Assembly (NCBI GenBank): GCA_013396755.1
Contig: VWZF01004809.1
Coordinates: forward strand, 310,001-374,000
Direction: 5' to 3'
Length of the DNA stretch: 64,000 nt
Origin: Sclerurus mexicanus
Lineage: Eukaryota; Chordata; Aves; Passeriformes; Furnariidae
The notes under the pieces were generated by a model. That model made no database searches and was not told the DNA's origin. It worked only from the letters and a program-made list of their open reading frames with translations. Shown here one piece after another: positions 34,651-46,800 of the stretch. Within the stretch, counting starts at the first letter, position 1. Each line of letters opens with the position of its first letter. Both the position numbers and the translations under genes were made by a program.

Positions 34651-37600
34651 TGTTTTCTTCCATCTCCAGCTTTCAACTAACATGGCAGTTTTGAACACAG
34701 GTCCTTTGCTGAACAGAAAACAAAACAGATCTGAACTGAGTCTAAGAAAGAAAACTGCCTGCATTGCACTAAGGGTAGCCTTACAATGACACCTAAATGT
34801 ATTTCCATGGGACTATTCCTACCCAGTTCTATTGCCAATTACAGAGATTTTTTTTTAATGTTATCTAACAAGAATCCAGAATTCACATACTCACTGATAC
34901 TGTAAAAACATACTTATATTGTAAGAGCACAAAAAGCTTCAAGCAACAAAGTAGCATAGAGCCCTTAATTAGTTTTCAAGGGTTACATTTTGCCACCATA
35001 ACACGGGACAGAAACCAGGAAGCAGAAAAGGCAGAACACTCTACAGAGGACTCTGTAAGGGTGTGAACAAAAATTTAGTCTCCAGAGACTAAATCTCTGC
35101 ATCTTGTACTCAAACATTCATCCAAAAGGAAGCACAGGGTGACACAATGCAATCATTTTGCTTGAAGGAAATGAAGGAATGTAACAGAAAAATTAGCATT
35201 TTGCAGATGATATTAATAATAGATCTAATATATCAAGAATGACTAAAGAAACAAAATATTTTTCCAAGTACACATATACTCAAATTCCAGGAAAAACCCC
35301 ACTGTTTGACAGTAAAGGTCAGGGAAATTATTTTCTTTGGTTGTAGATTTCTTGTGCTTTAATCGGTTATAGGACTCTTTGAGGACTTCATTAGTTGAAG
35401 CTCAAATTAATTCCTTTGGTCTTTTTCTCTTTGTAAATAAGCAGAGGAAACATCTCATAACAAACATAAAGGCAAATGCTGCTTTATGCCTCTAGAACTG
35501 ACCTCTGAAAATTACCTTACGTCAAAAGAATATTGTCAGAAACTACACAAAGTATCTGATTTTTACCTGGTAAGAGTGCAGTGATTTGCTAAATGAAATA
35601 TTTTTCAATTTTAACTCAAGGATTTTCCTTTTTCCTTACTTGGTCATATAAGCAGAAAGCAACACACACATCTTAGAGCTTAGAATAAAGTTCACCAGCA
35701 CAGTGGTCATTTTTGGCTGGCTAAGTCTTCCTTCATGGGTAGGTTGCAAGAATTGTTTTCTTTTGTAAATGATGGGGAAAACCCCAACGCTATCCATTAC
35801 ATATCCACATGTGTAAATGTAACTCACCAATAATATAAACAGATAAATTTACTGATACAAAAAATCCTTTCAGTGTCTGTGAGATTTATTCACATGTTTA
35901 CCTTAGCTGAAAAAAAACAAAACCAGCGACCAGAGAACTTCCTACTGGAGCATATTTAAAAGAAATTATGAACTCAAAAATTTCCAAACCTGACATAAAG
36001 AGAGATCTAACCTAAGGCACCCTATCTCAAATTTGCATCCAAGTCCCACGTGGGCCACCATGAGCAGCCTGAGCTGGCACAAATCACCCCTCCGTGGCTG
36101 GGAATTTAAGCTAACACTGACTGCAGCAGCATCGCAAAGGTGATCTCTAGCAAAGGACTGGTTATGTGTTTATTGTATGTTAACCATTATACCCAAACTT
36201 GTCTTTTCAGAAAAGAAATAACTTCATCACAATCAACAGCAAAACTATTTGGAATACAGATTTTGTATGATCCTCACAAAAATGAGAAACGAAAGCATAA
36301 AAATACAACTAAAACATTACAAATACCTGTTGCATGCAAATATTTGAACCTATTCTAGTTTCCTTTTGCTTACGAGTTCACAGAGATATAAAAAAATAAA
36401 TAACGTGAAAGAAAACAAGGCAGAGCTGCACCAATTTCTTTCTCTGATTTCAGCTGACCACTTGTCTTTCATAACGAGCGAGCAATCACAAACTTGCTCT
36501 GTGCACATTTCAAAAGCATAAAGGTCTTCTGCAAATTTGTAAACTGTAAGTCTCCTTGGAAGGTGTGCAAACAAACAAACAAAATCAAACAGCTTTTAGT
36601 AATCTAAACAATTTCCCTTTTTGTTTGAATGTAACAAGGCAAAACAAGAAAGGTCAAAGCCCCGTTAAGTTATTGGAAATCAAAGCCAAAAGGGGTAACA
36701 GCCACGGTCAGAGAAGATGGGTGGACATATTAAGCCAGGGAATCTACGATGACCAAGGGAGAATAATCAAAAGGATTATTGTCTCTCACCTCTGCAACTA
36801 ACTCTGAAATGGGATATTTTCACGTGGAAAGACTCCAGTCAAGGATATGATGTGCATTACCTCTAAAGGCCTGAAGACACCTTTGAAAATCAGAAAGGTT
36901 TGAATGTCAGCATTTCTATCTTGCAACGTATCAACTGTAATGAGGAAACTGGAGCCTTCTTTAATATAACAACCAGCTGTCTAGCACATAAATGAAATGT
37001 TAACAAAACAGTAAGTAGCAAAGGTGTGTTAAATGTTTCATAAGAAGCCTAAGGACACTGGATAAATCACTGGAATTTTACCTCTGCTGAAACAAATGAA
37101 GAATTGAAGGATATGCCCTTATCAGATTTAAAAAATGTATCTGGGAACTACCACACATAATCCAGTACATCTGGCAGGATTAATACTATTAAATCCAGTA
37201 GACTGAGATACTACAGATAATAGATTTTTTTTTAAAATGTTTCATGTCTGTTTTTCATTTTACCTTCTTTTAATTTCTGCTTCTCATCTACCCTGGACTA
37301 TTATTGATGACAAAATCGGTGACTCTCTTGGACAGTAAAAGCCAATTTCAACTACTTACTTGAATGATACTTATATCCAGAAAGATCTCAATCTTATACT
37401 CAATATTTACTGACCTCTAGGTCACTTCCATCACAATACACTGAAATTCCTAAGTAAGCGGATGGATTTTCCATTATCTTCTGAAATAATAAAAATATAT
37501 GCTGGTAAATTTGTAAATATTTTTACATGTTTAGCAAACACCAATAAACAAAAATCAAATTAATATTTTTTTTTTTTAAAATAACCATTTAAAATCATTT

Positions 37601-40600
37601 AAACTGGCAGGACAGACAGTTTGAGAACATTCCAAATGATGCAGAACATCCCTGTGTCTCATCCCCCATCTTCTAATTACCTGACACTAGTTCATGTGTT
37701 TGCCTCACACACTGAGGACTTGCTTCTGAGTTGGAACTAACATTTTTAAGAGAAAAGTGACGTGCGATTCCTCTACCCAATACCTACCATGCACATGACG
37801 ACATCTAAACTACTCTACTGAGCTTTCTTTTTTGCCAGTGAAGGGACCTAGGAGAGGGTATGTGATAATTCACCTAAACTTTCAGGCAGAGATGAGAGAA
37901 AACAAATCACATGAAAACTATAGTCATCACACATTCATCAGACTTTAGTTACCTCTCCTAGTACCTTGTTCTTCTTTGTCCCCCTTCCCCAGAGTTTGAT
38001 GCAGTCTAACTCTGAACATGGTTACATGTTTATGGGCACTTTGTCAAAATACATCCAAGATAGATAGTAGAAGTAGTTTTTCCGTATCTAAGTAAACCAT
38101 TAAACTCCAAAGAAAAATGGTTCTTGAAACAAAGGGCTCTGCAGACTAAAATCCAAACTCCCTTCTCTCGGAATCCTAAATCATAATCCTACATTACATT
38201 AAAATATAAAGCTACATTTATACACGGCAGCTTCTGAATGCTCTCTCCCAAAGTAGAAACGGTCCAGGCACCTCGGTGTCCAGCTCTCACCATGTCACTA
38301 TTATCATGTGTCCATGCTGCTATCCAGACTCTACCTAAATACTCCTGTTTCTTCTGGGTTCTTGGACCCTGAAGGGCACATGACACAACACACTGATTCT
38401 GACAAAACTGTAGGAATCTGACATGAAGAGACAGTGAACAGCAAGCTTTACAGTGACTGAATTTAAATGCTCTAAAGTTACACCAGATTTAAACTGACTG
38501 TATCCTACAATATTTGGGAATGCACTCTACAAAAGCACGTTTTTTTTCTTCCTATTAATATACACAAGAACATTTTTAAAAGAAAACTGTATTTTTCCCC
38601 AACATAGTAGAGTAATAATTTCATTCCCTGAGTACCTTAGCATTAAAAAAAAAACAAAACAAAACAGTTCCCTTTACAAAATTATTAAAGATCACTGAAA
38701 TGTAACCTTTATGATAGGTCAGTAAACTTCGGATCAGTAAACACAAACATGCCTTTGCCTCCAGTGAATATATTCCATTTTAAGAGCCATGTTCATCCCA
38801 TCTACAAATACAATTTAGTGTACACAGTCACATTTCATTTTCTCACTTTAAAAATGCCCAGAGATCATCTCTAATATTTATACTTTGATTTGCTTGAATA
38901 AAAGGTTATTTTAAAAACTCGGATACAAACATTTCCTGCAATTCTGGAATAAAAACCAAAATCATATTAAAGTTGGCTACCTAATGCATCAAATTACCAT
39001 GACTGAAAACCCATTAAATAGAAAAATCTCTTAAAAACAAAAGCCTCTTACACTGCATTTTTCTTTAAACATAATTCATTTCTGTTCTACACACAAGTTA
39101 AAATCAATCACAAACCAAATTGCGGTGGCAATTAGTTTGCATTTCACTACCTGTATCACTGATTTTATGTGGAGAGGATTTTTTTCCCTACCCAGTAGTT
39201 GTTCACTACAGAGGCAGGATTCATGTAGTGGCCACCAGTCCTTCAGCGCTCATAAATAAGGGGCTCTCCTGGCTCTCAAATTACCTACTGTGTGATTTTA
39301 CTGTATTAGCTTAAGCATTGCTGTAACAATCTACAGCTGAATTCTGAACAAAATACCACCTTGAGAGAATTATAAGAATTATGTGTTTTTGAACAACAAA
39401 ATAAAGTGCACTGCACGTAGAGCAACTTGATACAACAGGAGAGCATGTGCAGGGAGGTGAAAAAGTTGATGGTTCCAAGCAGAGATTTTTCTGCACAACA
39501 GAAATACAACAGTTCAATTGTTTGAATGATATGTTGACAGTCTTTGAAAGTTGCTAAACTTTCAGAAAATTGTAAAAATTGTTGTTGTAATTCCTTCCCC
39601 ATTTAGATTTAAGAAATACTTCCAGAACTCTGACTCTAGGATTTTAGACAGTTTAAGACGGACAAGTTTATAAAAGAGATGTGAAGTAGTTTATTGCCAC
39701 TTCAGATACAAAGCTGAAGATGGAGAGCTGGGACAGACCAAGAAAGCACCTGTGAACAGATCACTCAGAAGTGCTTAAAATGTTAAGCATTGCAGACTCT
39801 GAAGTTGCACAAATCTGCCGGTTCTGATTCACCCCTTGCAGAGACTGGCTGATGCTGCGAGGTTGCAGCACGTGTGTGAAGTACGGAACAGCTCAGGGAC
39901 AGCCACAGACAAGGCCAGAAACAGACATTTCATCTCTTGGTACAAACTTGACTCCTCGAGGGAAGCAGGTAGAGTAGCAGTTACTTTGCTCCGAGCAGCA
40001 CTTGAAAGAGTCACACAAAGGGATCACTGATGTGCAAGGAGAACTGGAAGAGCAGCCTGCATTCATATCTGACATGAGAACATGAGCACCACTAACACAT
40101 CGCTCGTTAAGGCAACAGTCTGTTGTTAATTACTTGTGCTCTTGGACCATAATGATTTATTTGTAAATAAAAAAGGGCCAGATGAGTTTCATCTGACCTG
40201 ATTTTGGATAAAAGGGTTTCAGTATGTTTGTAACAAATTAGAGCATCCAGCAAAAACTAATCAATGCTGTATAATCTCTAATTTAGAAAAAACAAAACTA
40301 TTCTACAGGGAAAACCTTTAAGACCTTTCAGAATATATTTTTCTTAAATGGAAAAACCACTTCATCCTAAGAAAAAAGAAATTTCGAAGACTTGAAACCG
40401 TGAGAAAATTAATAACAAAATGTGAAAGCCTTCCACTTGTAATTCAAAAAAAATTAGAACTTTTTCACTGCACCTCTTCAGGCAGCTGTTCTAGCAAGGC
40501 ATTTAGGGTCAAAAACTAGGACTGCATGAGAAACAGGTAATCATTCTGGTATTATCCTTAATTTTCCCAACAATCATTGCCAGAAAGAGAAATGCAAGTA

Positions 40601-41099
40601 ATGGCTTTTTTTTCATTCTCATTACAAACTCTATCTTTCTGAAGCAATATCAGAATTTTAATGACTCATATATTCTGTGAATGTGCATAATGAACACTAC
40701 CACGATGACACTTTCAATGTTCTGTAATTTGATTTGTTGGCAATTCCTATTCTCTCCTGTTTACAACCTGCAGGAAACAGGTGAAATATCTAGCCAGTCA
40801 AAATAGTGAATATTTATAAGACTCAATTTTATGGATTCATTTTAACTCTCCAGTATAGTGGAGAGCTTTACCTTGTAATACATCTTCAAAAACCATTATG
40901 CACATGCCCAAGCAATAGCAATTTTTCCAAGAGCAGCCATATTATGAGTTTAAACAGCTTCAGGGGAGAATATTGCCATATGTTTAGAAAATCTCCCAAA
41001 AGTTTAAATTCTTCCACTTAATAAAGTAGACACACAAATGCTATTGCCCCTTCCTTGGTACAGACCTAAGATGAATTTTTAGATTTGCAGTTTCTATGG
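34651..41099. other. AT-rich non-coding stretch
   Basis: No gene or known repeat recognised. Short frames near 36,556-36,801 and 39,836-40,030 have no motifs. A local rise in complexity and CpG at about 39,815-40,030 is overlapped by open frames on both strands, a typical chance pattern. Confidence 0.6.
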
Positions 41100-41285
41100 G
41101 TTGTCTCAAGGACACAGAGAAAGCAAGATGATGCTCCCGGGTCACGGATGAACCAGCCCAAATGGGAAGCGTGCCCAGAGTGAGTCGCAGGGCAGTCTGT
41201 CTCCTCCTGTGCCATCACCCACACTCCCCCTCGTCACTGTGGGTCCACTGCCAACGTGACCCTGCAGTCCCCCAGGTAAGGACTA
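41100..41285. other. GC-rich patch ending in a splice-donor-like string
   Basis: G+C-rich segment with CTCCCGGGTCACGGATG and CCACTGCCAACGTGACC, ending CCCCCAGGTAAGG at about 41,270, a good match to a 5' splice site on the plus strand. All three plus frames contain stops within the segment, so it is not an ordinary coding exon. It could be an exon of a non-coding RNA, a decayed repeat, or chance. Confidence 0.25.
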
Positions 41286-43006
41286 ACAGCTACTCCTTTC
41301 ATTGTAAGTGATACTCCCCATATAAATCATACCTGCTCCTGCTTGGTTACAACAGCTGGAACTTGTCTCTTCCCTCATTACCTCAGCTGTGCCCAACAGG
41401 ACCCTCTGCACTGCCAGAAAACGAGGGAGACCTTTTTTAAAGGTTCCATGAATTGAAATCATCAACAGGGTCTGGCAAAATTAACATTTTAAGGTTCTTA
41501 ATTCCCTTTTTAAATGGTTTAAACAGAAAAGCTTCTAATTTTATAACAAATACACCCAGTACAAACATCCATATGTTTATTGTCTAAGCTTTCAGCAGCT
41601 AAACAGACACATATCACACCTCTAGTTTAGAAAATTTCTAGTCACCGTTTGTCACACAAATATTATCTTGGTGCTACTGCTCATGCAACATGCTGCATGG
41701 CCAGCAGTAAACACAGGGCCTCCTAGTCCCTCCAGAGAGCAGAAAGTAGCAACACCAGGTCTCCTCAACATCTCTCCTCATTCTGAACTGGAAAAAATAA
41801 GAAACAGAAATTGCCGGGCAGGGTGGTTTAGTCTCTGTCCTCCAGTGTTCTCTGGTGCCAATGCTGACCTGTGCCTAATTAGATAATTACTCCTTTAGAC
41901 TAATTTATACTGATATCCATCAACCTCTCCTCCTGGAGCATGGAAACAGATCTTTATTGCAAAGCTTGTTTTCTTTCATCTGTATTCACCTTTAAAACCT
42001 GTTACTTTTAATATTTCAGATTTGCACAACTAACTTTGATATGAAAAGCTTTTTTATGGCTTGGTCTCGTAGACTAAATGTAAGTTTTAAAACTGAGTAA
42101 TTTATATTTTAGATGTTAATATTTTAATATTTTAAATTAGAATCCTCCTTTTCAAAGACTTCTTTGTAAATCTCAACAGCAGTTTCAAAATATTTATTGC
42201 TTCCTCTGAATAACTCAACACTTTAAGTGCCAAAACATTCTAAAATTATCTTTGTAATTTTTTTAAATGCTGTTTGAAACAACAAAAAAATACCTCAGCA
42301 GAGAACAAGATGCAACACTAAGGATGAAATCACATTGATACATTTCATATACATGAAAAATTAATGCAAGATGAATGGTGAACACTGAATAAATGGCTTT
42401 TTGCACAAAGACTTCCATGTCATATTTCTGGGCTGATGACAGAAGTCTATTAACAAAATCAAGTAACAGCCATGTAAGTTTATGAAATATTAATGTATCA
42501 AGGAACAAAAGAGGTCTCACACTAAACAAAAATACCTCACCTATGGTGAACGTGAGAATGGTGCGCGTATATGTATTTTACTGTAAAATCCTATAACCTT
42601 GTTCAATGGTTTCAATAGAAATATATCTGGCAGGGGGGAGATGGCCTCAACCTGGATAAAGGACATGTGGCTGAAGACAATTTTCTGTTTTAAAAGGCAC
42701 TGCTGAAATTAAAACAGCAGTGTCATGGAATAACAAGGACAGTTTACTCTGATCCCTGTTTTGACAGCTGTCTGAGCTCAGCCCTCCTCCGACAGAGCAG
42801 CACCCAGATTTGCACTACAGCAATTGCATTGCATGTATAGCATACTTGGCAAAACTACTAAGCACAGAATTCTGATCCACTGCAAAGGAAATCAGGTTAG
42901 AAGGAAAGTGGAAAACTTTCAGTTTAGAAAACACTCCAGAATGTAGAAAAACTGTATGACAACACAACACAGGGAACTATTAAAAAACAAGTGCCTTACT
43001 GAGGCA
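41286..43006. other. AT-rich non-coding stretch
   Basis: No gene seen; frames under about 90 codons, no motifs. About 42,100-42,135 is a TTTTAATATTTTAA-type low-complexity run. Confidence 0.6.
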
Positions 43007-43048
43007 CAGCCAAATTGAAAAGATGATGTACAGCCAAATTGAAAAGAT
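43007..43048. repeat. 24-bp tandem duplication, 1.75 copies
   Basis: CAGCCAAATTGAAAAGAT occurs at 43,007 and again at 43,031, with period 24 and no mismatch over 18 bases. Confidence 0.93.
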
Positions 43049-43703
43049 TATATTAATGTACTTCTTTCAATAGGTAAAATACTACTTAAACCCACTATTT
43101 TTTCTTGGATCATACCTATATTTTTTTAATTTTTTTTTTAAATGTTATTATAGTTCCAGGTCAAAATGAAACATTACACACTGAGTGGCAGGGAAAGCCG
43201 TCTTCCCTCTGGTGTTTAAGAACTGATATCACAGATCCATTACAATTCAACAGAAATGTGTGATGTGTTACAGAAGTAATTGAAAATAAATATTATACTT
43301 ATTTGAAATTACAAACCACTTCACACTGTTAATTACTTCAGCAAGCTGTGTATTTTTACACTTGCAATCACTCATAGAGATAAGATTACTGCTAAAGCAG
43401 ACTCAAAATAAATATACATGCCAATAGCTGCCAAAAAAACAAAACAAAAAAAACACTCAAACAAAAATAAACCCACAACAACCACAACCCACCAAATGAA
43501 AAACATTTTCCCAAAACATGTTGAAGATGTTGATTTGTGTCCGTGCTTGCTGAGAATTCCTGTCCCTACTAGCCCTGTAACGGCAATCTTGAGCCGCCAA
43601 TCACAAATCACATCGATAATCCCCCCTTATGGCTGCCAGCTCATAAAATGGTTCACTGCACTATGGAATCAATGTTTCCTACATGATAAAAAAGCGATTC
43701 CAA

Positions 43704-43806
43704 TGAGAGGAGACGTCCCTGGAGATCATCTAGTCCAAGACCCTGCTCAAAGGAGGTTTAATTAGATCAGGTTGCTCAGGGACTTGATCACCAGCCAGCC
43801 CGGAGG
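43704..43806 (-). mobile_element. CR1 LINE fragment, 3' end
   Basis: The string GGAGATCATCTAGTCCAA (43,721-43,738), followed by CCCTGCTCAAAGGAGG and GATCAGGTTGCTCAGGGACT, is the reverse complement of the 3' untranslated part of CR1, the dominant LINE of birds. It is about 100 bases long, so it is the usual 5'-truncated copy, with no reverse transcriptase portion. Divergence (for example TTTAATTAGATCAGG where a GC-richer string is expected) suggests an old insertion. The fragment runs directly into A-rich sequence and an assembly gap, so its 5' side (right-hand end) may be longer than visible. Confidence 0.88.
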
Positions 43807-43852
43807 AAAAAGAAAAAANNNNNNNNNNNNNNNNNNNNNNNNAAAAAAAAAA
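43807..43852. repeat. A-rich tract interrupted by the second gap
   Basis: AAAAAGAAAAAA before and A10 after the N run. Since CR1 lacks a poly-A tail and lies here in minus orientation, the A tract is not explained by the CR1 fragment; it is a simple repeat or part of another insertion. Confidence 0.85.
43819..43842. other. Assembly gap, 24 N
   Basis: Twenty-four undetermined bases inside an A-rich homopolymer, a typical sequencing or assembly failure point. The true length of the tract is unknown. Confidence 0.99.
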
Positions 43853-46800
43853 GTTCCCCATAACTTCTGGGGTTAGTAAGGAATAAGAGGAGTTTAGCAT
43901 ACCAAAAAAACAGATAAAAGCTACAGGTGAACACTGGAAAAAGGTTTACCTCTTAAACATACAGGAAAAACTAAATGTAAATGCAAGGATGAAATGACTA
44001 TCAGTATTCTTTAACTAATGGCAGGACAATTTGATTACCACATGATTAAAATGGGTCACTATTAAATAAAATTTTCTCTGGCTTTATTAAAGATATCCAC
44101 CCTTTCACAATTGCATAAAACAAAACCAGACACCTCAGGGATGGATTCTCGCTGAACTTTGTAAGATGTCTTCCTTTAATTATGATAAATATATGATAAC
44201 GTCTTCAGGGCCATTTATGACGACAACAAAAGCAGGATTTTAAGAGCTTGAGTGCACAAGTTTTCATACACTCACATGAACTTCAGCACATGAAACCTTT
44301 AACTGGAAATTACAGGTAATATGGCCAAAGGCACTTCACAACCTTTGCAATCGGGGCCTGATTGACACCAAAAGTGTTCTTGCAGATTAAAATACAAGTT
44401 TCCCAAGAGTTACTAGGATTTATGGACTAAGAGATTTGGAAAACTTCTATAGCACCTCTATGTAAAATTATGTATTCTGATTCAGTAAGAAAGAATTACA
44501 GTATGGATTTCTATGTCTTTCTACTGCAGGCCATGGAGATGTGGCGAATATTCCTCACTACCTCTACCTCTCTGATTTCTCATGCCAGTCACAGAGTGAT
44601 GCCCAATATACTCTACACGGTCTCCATAAAAGTGCAGAGAAGATGCTGCTGTTATTTGCATTTTAGCTATTTGGCAGCTTTTCTACCTCTGCAACTCAGT
44701 GACTGTTTGAGTGAGTGTTCAAGTAAAGATGTTTTCAGAATACGTAAAATCTTTACTCTTTCAAATGTGTGACACACCAGCACTGCCACAGTGGTCACAT
44801 TCACTTAATCTTTCCATCCATGTCTGGGTCTTTAACAACCTGTGAACTGTTTCCGAAGATAACTATAATACTTACTAAGCATGTACAGGAGCGACCTTGA
44901 ATATGGTTGATGCCAACTTTATTACACTACCCAGTTGCCCAACTTTCTTCATTACAGGCATTTTTCTTCAACAGGAAAAATTAGAATGGTATTTCCTTTG
45001 TTGTCAATTATATATGCTAATTTTTCTTACATTCACTGACAATTATAATGCAATTTTCAGAGAATTAAATGCTACAACAAAAAATATGTTTATATAAAAT
45101 CTGCACAGAGTTCTTTATACACTAAATGAGATTCTGTGAAAAATGAGCTTTGTATTAGCTCTTTGACAAAAAAAGCCCAAAACTCAGTTGTTTCAGAACA
45201 AAGACTGTACAATAACTGTCACCCCTTCCCAAAGTTCCATAGCAGCATTTCCTATTCTTATTTACGTATCTATGACACATAAAGCAGTGTCAGACTACTA
45301 CTGCAGAGCTGACTAAAAATAATGCCCAAGGTACCTCTGAGCAAGAGACCTACAGGTTCCTTTACACTTGTATAAATCATGTTATAAGCCAACCGCATGT
45401 AATGCTTTTCAGTGCCAACAAACTTTGCTAAATCATGCCAAGATGTTGGCAATATAAAATTACATAAACTAAATTTGAAGTGTCATTATCCTTTCATGTT
45501 TATCCTTCCAAAATTAGGATAATTCCTTCATATATTAACACCGGCTACCAATAGTAGGAGAGCATAAAAACAAACTGCAAAGAGCTCTTCTGGCAACAGC
45601 AAATATTCACACATCAGACCTTTTTATTACTATTGTTCTAATTTGTTCTGGGCTTCAATGTTATTACGTATTACTGAAATAGAGTATTTTTTGCTCTCAC
45701 TAAACTGTTACCCAATTTCAGAAGCTGGACCTTACATTATTATGGCAGATATAAAAGTGTGCAATACCATCACAGAGTAACTCACAGATGTTTTGACACA
45801 AATTTTACCAGTTTTCATAGAAAGTCAATTATTTCTGTCCCTAGCCTGAAATCCCAGCTCGGGTAACTGAAGTTTTTTACACACCATTTTCCAGATAGAT
45901 GAGATTCAGTTAGAGTTTCCTTCATCTTCCTTACTCAGTTTAAAGGACTCCACAGTACTACCAAGCCTGTTGCTTTTTCAGAGTCCCCAGTACTTCCTGA
46001 CTTCCAGACCCAGGTAACAAACACTGCGCTTGGCAACGACTCCATCTTCAACAGTTTTATTTGAAAATTGTTCTTATGTTGAGACTTCAGAGAAATAATG
46101 ATCCAATAAAAGAAGCATTCTGTTTTGAAGATACTCTAGAGTTTTAAACCATTCCTGAGGAAGAGCACTCTGCTGTGTGGGAAATCCAGCTCCAAGAATT
46201 AAAGACCGGGGGGAAAAGGCAAACTAACTTTGCCTTATCTTATTCAACAACACTCACTTCAATGAGAACGTGGTAGGGCTGACACAGGGGAGTTGTACTG
46301 AAGAGCTGCTCTTGACATGGCAGGATGGGGGTCTATGCCTTGAGCATCAGCAGTGGTATTTGAAACACAAGTCCTATTCAGTGAATTGAATCCAAGAGGG
46401 CACTTACAAGTCAGGTTTAAATCAGTAATCTATTATTAACCCTAGTTACTCAGAGCTGAAATGTTCAACAGCAGCACACCCTGCTTGACTTGCCTTGGCA
46501 ACTAGAAAGCGACCGGGTTTGTAGCATTTTCTGTTAATTACATGAAAATTATTATTCTTTAACATTTCCACTGAGACTGGTAATTTTCAGGTGCTAACTA
46601 ATAAGTGATTCATTCTGGTAAGCTGAAACATCTCAATTGCTCATTCCAACTTGGCAAGCTCAGCATTATCACCGACACACAACCAACATGGCAAATAGCA
46701 ACTCTGTGTGTATCAGACAGATGCACACTCACCACTGTAATTAAGTCATACAATGAGAGAGTTCCAACTATCTGTATTTCCTCAAGAATATTTTACACAG

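Noticed and set aside
39820..40080. Coding exon, because frames are open on both strands
   Set aside because: Simultaneous open frames in three registers with no motif or bounded splice sites indicate composition and chance.
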